64,000 bases of DNA from Melioribacteraceae bacterium (GTDB lineage Bacteria; Bacteroidota; Ignavibacteria; Ignavibacteriales; Melioribacteraceae), in assembly GCA_026417375.1 (NCBI GenBank), contig JAOADJ010000004.1, positions 1 to 64,000 of the forward strand, read 5' to 3'. The position numbers were made by a program, and so were the translations under genes. The notes under the pieces are model-generated. The model worked only from the letters and a program-made list of their open reading frames with translations, made no database searches and was not told where the DNA came from. Below, piece by piece: positions 57,522 to 64,000 of the stretch. Within the stretch, counting starts at the first letter, position 1; each line of letters starts with the position of its first letter.

Positions 57522-59389
57522 TGTTTAATACTATTAGCTCAAAATTAATTTTAATTGTTGGTTTTACTGCATTAATAATTATCGCAATTTATTCATATCT
57601 GAATATTAAGAACCAAACAGATGTTCTTTTATCTGAAGTAGAAAGACATGGTAATCAATTAAGTGATATGTTAAAAAATGCTACTGATAATTTAATGATG
57701 CGAAATGATCGTGTAAGATTACAAGAAATAGTTGAACGAGTTGGAAATGACCCGTTAATTCATAATATCAGAATATTAAATAAAGAAGGTGAGATAATAT
57801 ATTCATCTACTCATAAAGATATTGGAATGATGTTAGACAAAAAAGCGGAAAGTTGCTTTGCTTGTCATGCTGAAAATAAACCTTTGGAAAAACTTCCAAT
57901 CAAAAATAGAACAAGAATTTTTTCGACAAAAGAACATTCATCAAGAATTCTTGGAATTATTAATCCAATTGATAACAAACCAAAATGTTACCAAGCAGAT
58001 TGTCATGCACATTCAGAAAATTCAACAGTACTTGGAGTTTTAGATATTACTCTTTCACTACAAGAAGTTGATAAACAAATTCTTCATAATGAAATACAAG
58101 GATTAATTTTTTCATTAATTGCAATTATATCCATTGGATTGATAATAATTTTTACAATAAAAATTTATGTTGATAAACCTGTGAAAGAATTAGTTAAAGC
58201 CACTGAACAAATTGCTTCTGGAAATCTTTCATACAAAGTAAAAGATTTAGGAAATGATGAATTAGGAAAGTTGGCAAAAGCATTCAATGAAATGTCCCAA
58301 AAACTTGATGAAACTAACAAACAACTTTATCAATCATCTAAATTAGCGTCACTTGGTCAACTTGCTGCAGGTGTAGCACATGAAATAAATAATCCTTTAA
58401 CCGGTGTTTTAACTTATAGCAGTTATTTACTAAAAAGAACAAAAGATAATCCACAACTTCAGGAAGATTTAAATGTTATTGTAAGAGAAACATTACGAAG
58501 CAGAGAAATAGTAAAAGGATTACTTGATTTTGCCCGGCAATCAACACCCAAAAAAATTCAAACCGATATAAATGAAATAATTGAAAGAGCAATTTCTGTT
58601 GTCTCAAATCAATTAAAAATTAATCATATTACTTTAGAAAAAAATCTTTTTAAAAATTTACCATTAATTATTGCAGATGCAAATCAACTTCAACAAGTAA
58701 TCATAAATTTAATTGTTAATGCAATTGATGCAATTGAAAAAGGTGGAAAAATTAAAATATCTACTTCTGTTCTTAGTTTACCACCAAAAGGTATAATTCA
58801 AATTAAAAAAGCAGTTTGTAATAAGAATCATAATCTAATTGATTATCAACATAAAATTGCTGGATTGAATTCTATAAAACTGAAAATTAAAACGGCAACA
58901 AGTGAAGGTTTTGTATTTCTTGATCCTATTTACGGAAAAGATAGACATAACTTTGGAATTAATTTAAAACAAGGTGAAATATTAAATATTTCTTGTCCTA
59001 CATGTGATAATTCATTAATTATTAAAAATGAAAAATGTCCTAAATGTGGTGGTCCAATTTACAAACTCAATATTCCAAATCAAGGATTTATAGAAGGATG
59101 CGCAACTTTCAAATCTGATTGGCAGAAATGGAATTATATCGATCAATTTGGAGAAATTAAATTTGTTGAAATAACCGTAGAAGATAATGGCTGTGGAATA
59201 CCTCCTGAAAATTTAGATAAAATATTTGAACCATTTTTCACTACAAAAGGACAAAAAGGAACCGGCTTAGGTTTATCTGTAATTTGGGGAATAATTGATA
59301 ATCATAATGGAACAATTAACGTTCAAAGTGAAATTGGCAAAGGAACTATATTTACTATCAGACTTCCTGAAAAAGGAGAAGTTATTTAA
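57521..59389 (+). CDS. Sensor histidine kinase with c-type haem motifs and zinc-ribbon insert
   Basis: The 622-residue protein has a helix at residues 6-26, an extracytoplasmic sensor to about 190, a second helix, a HAMP (VDKPVKELVKATEQIASGNLSYKV), a dimerisation domain (LAAGVAHEINNPLTGV) and a HATPase domain (NLIVNAIDAI, VEDNGCGIPPENL, GTGLGLSVI). The sensor holds CFACH (112-116) and CYQADCH (156-162), so it may bind one or two c-type haems and sense redox or NO. Between the N-box and the DxGxG box sits an insert of about 120 residues with a zinc ribbon (CPTC 492-495, CPKC 506-509), unusual for a kinase. The start and stop both overlap neighbours by one base. Confidence 0.92.
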   Translation: MFNTISSKLILIVGFTALIIIAIYSYLNIKNQTDVLLSEVERHGNQLSDMLKNATDNLMMRNDRVRLQEIVERVGNDPLIHNIRILNKEGEIIYSSTHKDIGMMLDKKAESCFACHAENKPLEKLPIKNRTRIFSTKEHSSRILGIINPIDNKPKCYQADCHAHSENSTVLGVLDITLSLQEVDKQILHNEIQGLIFSLIAIISIGLIIIFTIKIYVDKPVKELVKATEQIASGNLSYKVKDLGNDELGKLAKAFNEMSQKLDETNKQLYQSSKLASLGQLAAGVAHEINNPLTGVLTYSSYLLKRTKDNPQLQEDLNVIVRETLRSREIVKGLLDFARQSTPKKIQTDINEIIERAISVVSNQLKINHITLEKNLFKNLPLIIADANQLQQVIINLIVNAIDAIEKGGKIKISTSVLSLPPKGIIQIKKAVCNKNHNLIDYQHKIAGLNSIKLKIKTATSEGFVFLDPIYGKDRHNFGINLKQGEILNISCPTCDNSLIIKNEKCPKCGGPIYKLNIPNQGFIEGCATFKSDWQKWNYIDQFGEIKFVEITVEDNGCGIPPENLDKIFEPFFTTKGQKGTGLGLSVIWGIIDNHNGTINVQSEIGKGTIFTIRLPEKGEVI

Positions 59390-60174
59390 TGAAAGGAAAT
59401 TATGACATACTTGTAATTGATGACGAAAAAGTTGTTATTGATTCTGTTATAAAAATTGCTCAACTTGAAAATTACACAATTGATTTTTCATTCGAAGTTA
59501 ATGAAGCATTAGAAAAATTGAAACAAAATGAATATCAGTTAATAATTTGCGATATAATGCTTCCAGAAATTGATGGATTTCAATTTATAAATTTATTACA
59601 AAAAATAAATGAAGATACACCAATTGTAATGACTACAGGATATACAACAATTGAAAACGCAGTGAAATCTCTTTATTTAGGTGCTATTGATTTTATACCA
59701 AAACCTTTTCTTTTAGATGAAATGTTGAGCTTATTAAAAAGAGGTTTGAAATATAAAAGTCTGCTTAATCAAAAAAGAAATAATTCAACTAATAATATTA
59801 TTGTTTCTTGCCCATCAAAATATTTCAGACTTGGAATTTCTTGTTGGGCAAATATTGATAACGACGGTTCTGTGCTAATTGGCGCAACAAATTTTTTCAT
59901 AAAATCAGTTGAACCAATTAATAAAATTGAACTACTTGAAAATGGTGAAATACTTACTCAAGCTTTAACTTGTGCAAAAATTATTTCTGGTGAATATGTT
60001 CATAATTTATATTCATCACTAAGTGGACGTATAATTGATGTAAATAAATTATTAATCCAAAAACCGGAAATCATTGAAAAAGATCCTTATTTCGAAGGTT
60101 GGCTTTACAGAATTATTCCACATGAATTAGATTACGAAAGACAAAAATTAATACCATGTGGTTCAGATAGATAA
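59389..60174 (+). CDS. Response regulator with GcvH-like output domain
   Basis: The 261-residue protein has a receiver at residues 4-120 (ILVIDDEKVV, LIICDIMLPEIDG with the phospho-Asp, MTTGYTT, PKPF). The rest resembles GcvH, the lipoyl carrier of glycine cleavage: KYFRLGISCWANIDNDGSVLIGATNFF, NLYSSLSGRIIDVN and DPYFEGWLYRI. At the place of the lipoyl Lys (normally in ESVKA) the alignment gives Glu (ISGEYV), so it is not lipoylated. There is no DNA-binding domain. The start overlaps the kinase stop (TAATG). Output is likely protein-protein, perhaps with the membrane complex. Confidence 0.88.
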   Translation: MKGNYDILVIDDEKVVIDSVIKIAQLENYTIDFSFEVNEALEKLKQNEYQLIICDIMLPEIDGFQFINLLQKINEDTPIVMTTGYTTIENAVKSLYLGAIDFIPKPFLLDEMLSLLKRGLKYKSLLNQKRNNSTNNIIVSCPSKYFRLGISCWANIDNDGSVLIGATNFFIKSVEPINKIELLENGEILTQALTCAKIISGEYVHNLYSSLSGRIIDVNKLLIQKPEIIEKDPYFEGWLYRIIPHELDYERQKLIPCGSDR

Positions 60175-60197
60175 ATCTAAAAAACAGGAGAATAAAA

Positions 60198-61349
60198 ATG
60201 GGTTTCACATTATTAATTTTAGCATTTATTTTATTCATTGTAGCCGATATAATAATAAGATATTTTCTTAATAAAGTTAGAGAAACTAAATTAAGAAAAG
60301 AAAGAGAAGCAATTCTGACTGAAAGCATTAAAGTTGATTTTTCAACTGAAGCTAAATCATTAAAACGCACCGAAGTCCCAAATCCAAAAGCAAAAATTTT
60401 ATGCGTTGATGATGAAGATGTAATTTTAGATAGCTTTAGAAAAATACTTGTACTGGATGGCTACTCAATTGATACAGTAAATAGCGGACCTGAAGCAATT
60501 AATTTAATTAAATCACATCATTATGATTTCGTATTCACAGATCTGAAAATGCCCGAAATGGATGGAGTAGAAGTTACAAAAACTGTTAAACACCTCCGCC
60601 CCGATATTGATGTAATTATAATAACAGGATATGCAACAGTTGAAACCGCAGTTGAATGTATGAAATATGGAGCAATGGATTATGTTCAAAAACCTTTCAC
60701 TGAAGATGAACTATTAGACTTTACAAAAAAATCCTTAATTAAACGTCAAGATAGAATTCAAAAACAATTAAAACCAAGAGTACACATAACACATTTAAAT
60801 GAAACAGAAAAAGTAAAATTTGGTGAATTTTCAATTCCGGGCGGTGTCTTTATTTCTGAAAGCCATACCTGGGCAGCAGTTTCTCAGGATGGCTCAGTAA
60901 AAATTGGAATTGATGATTTTGCTAAAAAATTAATTGGTGAAATTGATGATATTGAATTTCCTAATCTTGGAATGAATGCAACCAAAGGGCAACCTCTTTT
61001 TTCAATCAAACAAAAAAATCGTATTGTAAAATTCAACTCTCCTATTTCAGGTATAATTTCTAAGCTTAATTATGAATTAAAAGAAGATTTACATTCACTA
61101 AATTATTCAGTTTATGAAAAAAATTGGATTTGCATTATTGATGCCGATAAATTAGATACAGAACTTCAACAGCTAAAAATCGGAAAAAACGCTGTGGAAT
61201 TTTACCAAAATGAAATTGATAAATTCTTAAAAGAAATGAAAGAGATTTTAAAAGATGATTCAAAATCTGATGAATTAGTTTGGGGTGAGCTACAAAATCT
61301 GGATGATAAAAATTGGTATTTTATAACTGGTGAGTTTTTTAATAAATAA
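60198..61349 (+). CDS. Membrane-anchored response regulator with GcvH-like domain
   Basis: The 383-residue protein has an N-terminal membrane helix (MGFTLLILAFILFIVADIII), a charged linker, and a receiver with ILCVDDEDVILDSF and FVFTDLKMPEMDG near residue 115, then IITGYAT and QKPF. The C-terminal part is GcvH-like (SHTWAAVSQDGSVKIGIDDFAKKLIGEIDDIEFPNLG, NSPISGIISKLNY) with the lipoyl Lys position reading Asn (QKNRIV). A helical tail (NAVEFYQNEIDKFLKEM) follows. GGAG lies upstream of the ATG. Being tethered to the membrane, it could act directly on the neighbouring electron-transfer complex. Confidence 0.88.
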   Translation: MGFTLLILAFILFIVADIIIRYFLNKVRETKLRKEREAILTESIKVDFSTEAKSLKRTEVPNPKAKILCVDDEDVILDSFRKILVLDGYSIDTVNSGPEAINLIKSHHYDFVFTDLKMPEMDGVEVTKTVKHLRPDIDVIIITGYATVETAVECMKYGAMDYVQKPFTEDELLDFTKKSLIKRQDRIQKQLKPRVHITHLNETEKVKFGEFSIPGGVFISESHTWAAVSQDGSVKIGIDDFAKKLIGEIDDIEFPNLGMNATKGQPLFSIKQKNRIVKFNSPISGIISKLNYELKEDLHSLNYSVYEKNWICIIDADKLDTELQQLKIGKNAVEFYQNEIDKFLKEMKEILKDDSKSDELVWGELQNLDDKNWYFITGEFFNK

Positions 61350-61395
61350 AAGATTAAAAGTTCTTTATTATTAGTATAAATTAAACAAATAATTA

Positions 61396-61410
61396 TTTGG
61401 AAATTCCAAA
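61396..61410. promoter_or_regulatory. Palindromic site upstream of the 16-haem gene
   Basis: TTTGGAAATTCCAAA is a perfect dyad (7+1+7) in the 175-base gap before the 16-haem cytochrome gene, a form typical of a regulator binding site. The binding protein is unknown. Confidence 0.35.
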
Positions 61411-61428
61411 ATAACTAAATATTTTTAG

Positions 61429-61464
61429 AAAGGATAAGTAAGTCCTTTATCTTATTTATCCTTT
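61429..61464 (+). terminator. Hairpin before the 16-haem gene (attenuator or partial terminator)
   Basis: A 14-bp stem (61429-61442 with 61451-61464, one G-U pair) with an 8-nt loop lies between the second regulator and the cytochrome. No clear T-run follows (GTCTTAATTAT), so it may reduce read-through or protect an RNA end rather than stop transcription fully. Confidence 0.45.
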
Positions 61465-61524
61465 GTCTTAATTATATTAAAATAAATCCGATAATCAGGT
61501 ATAAATTTAATTTTATAGGTTTTT

Positions 61525-63972
61525 ATGAAAAAATTTTCTCTTTTATTCATTTTGTTAATACTGACAAATATTTCGTTTTCGCAAAGCAAAGAAGATCAAG
61601 TTTGTTTGGATTGTCATAGTGATAATACATTAACGAAGAAAAAACAGGGAAAAATAATTTCTCTATTTGTTGATGGGAAAAAATTTGCTCAATCAGTCCA
61701 CAAAGATATAAGTTGTATTGGTTGTCATTCTGATGTAGATCCTGAAAATTTACCCCATCCAGAAAATTTAGCTAAGGTAAATTGTGGAAATTGCCACGAC
61801 GATAAAACTAAATCAGTTGCAAGCGATGTTCATCATAGATTAAAAGTTAAAAATCCTCCAACTTGTATTTCCTGTCATGGTAATCATGAAGTTATTAAAC
61901 CACCTGTTAATAATTCAGTCAAGGTTAAAGAATATTGCAATAAATGTCACACTGATAAAATTTTAGCAAACAACTATCACGGCAAATTAGTAGAAAAAAA
62001 TAACTGTCTTGCTTGCCACAAAAAAGTAGATGTTAAATTAACTCTTCCTTCATCGGTTCATAAAAATTTAGAATGTGCAGATTGTCATAATTATATTTCA
62101 AATAATTTAGCAAATCATCCAAAGAATGTTAAGAATACTCAAAAAGCAGATTGTTATTTATGCCATAGTCAAATTGCAAAAGAACATAGAGAAAGTATTC
62201 ATGGTATTTCTTTAAGTGAAGGAATTGATGAAGCAGCAATGTGTTGGGATTGTCATGGTTCTCATAATATTCAAAAAGTGAAATCAGAATTCAGCTTAGT
62301 ATCTTCAAAAAATCTTGCTTCAACTTGTGGAAAATGTCATGACAATAAAAAGTTTCAAGATAAGTTTGACTTAGGAATTAAAAATCCAGCAGCAAGTTAT
62401 TCTCAATCAATTCATGGAAAGTTATTAGTAAATGGGAATAAAGATGTTGCCACTTGTACAGTTTGCCACGGTGTTCATAATATAAAAAATAAAGTTCAAG
62501 AAGGTTCAACAATTTCTTCAAGTAATATTCCTAATCTTTGTGGACAATGTCATAAAAAAGAAACCGAAGATTATACACAATCAATACATTGGATAAGAGC
62601 TAAAAAAGGATTTAGAGAATCACCTGTTTGTTCAGATTGTCATAGTGAACATAATATTGATCCGATTAATTCACAGAACAGAAGAGAAGAAGCAAAGAAA
62701 TTACAAGAACAAACTTGTATCGTTTGTCATCAAAATCCTATGATTGCGCGTCGTTTCGGACATACCGGTGATCAAGCTAAATTTTATCAAGATAGCTATC
62801 ATGGTTTAGCTGTTATGCGTGGCGATAAAGATGCAGCTATGTGTATTGATTGTCACGGTGTTCACAAAATTTTACCAAAAAAATATTCTGAATCAACAGT
62901 TAGCAAAGAAAATGTAAAAGCTACTTGCCAAAAATGTCATCAAGATGCAACTCAGGTTTTTTCTGAAAGTTATTCTCATATTACACAAAATGAACAAGCG
63001 GCAAAAATTGAAAGTATAGTTGCCAATATTTATTTCTGGATGATCTTTTCAATTATTGGTGGTATGGTTTTACACAATTTATTAATATTCTTATATGAAA
63101 TTAAAAAGAAGAAAAATAAACTTGTTAATGATATTACAATTCCAAGATTTACTAAAAATGAAGTAATACAACATTTCTTGCTTTTAACTTCATTTATAAT
63201 TTTGGCAATTACAGGATTTGCACTTAAATATCCTACAAGCTGGTGGTCTCAAATGCTTATTGATCTTGGAATGACAGAAACCATTCGTCAGTATATTCAT
63301 AGAGTTGCTGCTGTAATTATGATGTTAACCGGGGTTTATCATATTGGATATTTATTATTTACACCACGTGGAAGAGATGTTTTATTTAATTTAATTCCAA
63401 AGTGGAGTGATGTTATTGAAGCACGTGATAATATTTTATACTATTTAAGAATCAAAAAAGAAAAACCAAAATTTGATAAATATGACTATACTGAAAAAGC
63501 TGAATACTGGGCTTTGATTTGGGGAACAATTGTTATGGGTGTTACAGGATTATTCTTATGGTTTCCAACTTTAGTTGGCGACTGGGCTCCTGTTTGGTTA
63601 ATTAAAGTAAGTGAGTTAATTCATTTTTATGAAGCAATTCTTGCTACATTAGCAATTGTTGTTTGGCATTGGTTTTTTGTAATTTTCCATCCACATGAAT
63701 ATCCTATGAGCTTAACCTGGATTGATGGTAAAATGAGTTTGAAAAATTATCGCCATCATCATGAGAAACATTTTAGAAAAGTAGTTTTAGAATGGAAAGA
63801 ATATAAAGCTGGAAAACGTGAAATGAAAAAAGTAAGTAATTCAACAATGTTATTTACTTCAACTTTAGAAAAAAATGGATTAAATCCAGACTCAATTATA
63901 GATCATGAAATTGAAAATGATCCCGAATTAAAAAATTGGATTGAAGAAAAATTAAACTCAGAATCAAAATAA
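61525..63972 (+). CDS. 16-haem cytochrome c fused to a cytochrome b-type membrane domain
   Basis: The 815-residue protein has a signal peptide (MKKFSLLFILLILTNISFSQ). Residues about 25-485 carry 16 CxxCH motifs by my count (first CLDCH, last CQKCH), with many histidines for haem ligation. From about 500 on, a cytochrome b-like membrane domain has at least four helices (NIYFWMIFSIIGGMVLHNLLIF, HFLLLTSFIILAITGFALKYP, RQYIHRVAAVIMMLTGVYHIGYLLF, ALIWGTIVMGVTGLFLWFP, LATLAIVVWHWFFVIFHPHE) with haem-ligating His, similar to formate dehydrogenase gamma or NapC-like subunits. It likely links quinones with periplasmic multihaem chains. It is the last gene; the window ends 28 bases on. Confidence 0.92.
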   Translation: MKKFSLLFILLILTNISFSQSKEDQVCLDCHSDNTLTKKKQGKIISLFVDGKKFAQSVHKDISCIGCHSDVDPENLPHPENLAKVNCGNCHDDKTKSVASDVHHRLKVKNPPTCISCHGNHEVIKPPVNNSVKVKEYCNKCHTDKILANNYHGKLVEKNNCLACHKKVDVKLTLPSSVHKNLECADCHNYISNNLANHPKNVKNTQKADCYLCHSQIAKEHRESIHGISLSEGIDEAAMCWDCHGSHNIQKVKSEFSLVSSKNLASTCGKCHDNKKFQDKFDLGIKNPAASYSQSIHGKLLVNGNKDVATCTVCHGVHNIKNKVQEGSTISSSNIPNLCGQCHKKETEDYTQSIHWIRAKKGFRESPVCSDCHSEHNIDPINSQNRREEAKKLQEQTCIVCHQNPMIARRFGHTGDQAKFYQDSYHGLAVMRGDKDAAMCIDCHGVHKILPKKYSESTVSKENVKATCQKCHQDATQVFSESYSHITQNEQAAKIESIVANIYFWMIFSIIGGMVLHNLLIFLYEIKKKKNKLVNDITIPRFTKNEVIQHFLLLTSFIILAITGFALKYPTSWWSQMLIDLGMTETIRQYIHRVAAVIMMLTGVYHIGYLLFTPRGRDVLFNLIPKWSDVIEARDNILYYLRIKKEKPKFDKYDYTEKAEYWALIWGTIVMGVTGLFLWFPTLVGDWAPVWLIKVSELIHFYEAILATLAIVVWHWFFVIFHPHEYPMSLTWIDGKMSLKNYRHHHEKHFRKVVLEWKEYKAGKREMKKVSNSTMLFTSTLEKNGLNPDSIIDHEIENDPELKNWIEEKLNSESK

Positions 63973-64000
63973 ATTATAAAATTAATATTGTTCTTTGAAT

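Overview
The window is AT-rich chromosomal DNA. It looks like a member of the Bacteroidota/Ignavibacteriota branch, most likely class Ignavibacteria; this is inference from gene content, not a measured placement. Supporting points are the mix of secreted and outer-membrane families (DUF5916, DUF2723, CocE/NonD, M28), frequent TTG starts with few strong Shine-Dalgarno sites, one clear TTTG-N20-TATATTTG promoter of the Bacteroidota type in front of the initiator tRNA, and Hmc-like multihaem electron-transfer genes.

Region 1-5026 is accessory. It opens with the C-terminal part of a catalytically defective long Argonaute (cut by the window edge), which overlaps by ATGA a SIR2-family NADase candidate. 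This is the layout of an inactive-pAgo/SIR2 abortive-infection system. Next comes a Schlafen-AlbA_2/HATPase_c_4 gene broken by a nonsense codon at codon 2 and by a one-base deletion. A gene-free stretch of about 0.7 kb follows, with a GC-rich patch, 22-nt and 12-nt degenerate repeats and two minus-strand terminator hairpins. It ends at the 3' end of an initiator tRNA-Met gene, a plausible integration boundary.

Region 5100-54100 is ordinary chromosome. On the minus strand is purL-yihY-YD-repeat protein-beta-CASP hydrolase-lipoprotein. On the plus strand is a SpoIIE-type phosphatase, a DUF5916 protein and the RNA-repair pair archease-rtcB. Then come hldD-four-helix-NUDIX-membrane protein (minus), metH, an M28 peptidase and a CocE esterase. 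A Cache/PAS kinase with an eroded ATP-binding domain and its receiver follow, then an FKBP isomerase, a DUF1028 hydrolase, a polyferredoxin/DUF362 redox pair, glycosyltransferases (GT2, DUF2723, GT9), LOG/YjbQ with a hybrid kinase, PAP2, AMP nucleosidase, an L,D-transpeptidase, a DMT exporter, MscS, a secreted-type nuclease, and a fused chorismate mutase-prephenate dehydratase-DAHP synthase.

Region 54181-63972 is the most striking unit, a one-direction operon-like cluster. It encodes a Tat-exported four-cluster ferredoxin, an NrfD/HybB quinone-site membrane subunit, a 13-CxxCH cytochrome, a membrane histidine kinase with CxxCH-type motifs in its periplasmic sensor and a zinc-ribbon insert in its ATPase domain, two response regulators whose output is a GcvH-like domain lacking the lipoyl lysine (one membrane-anchored), and a 16-CxxCH cytochrome fused to a cytochrome b domain. 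It reads as a quinone-to-periplasm electron conduit with its own redox-sensing phosphorelay that acts without a DNA-binding output.
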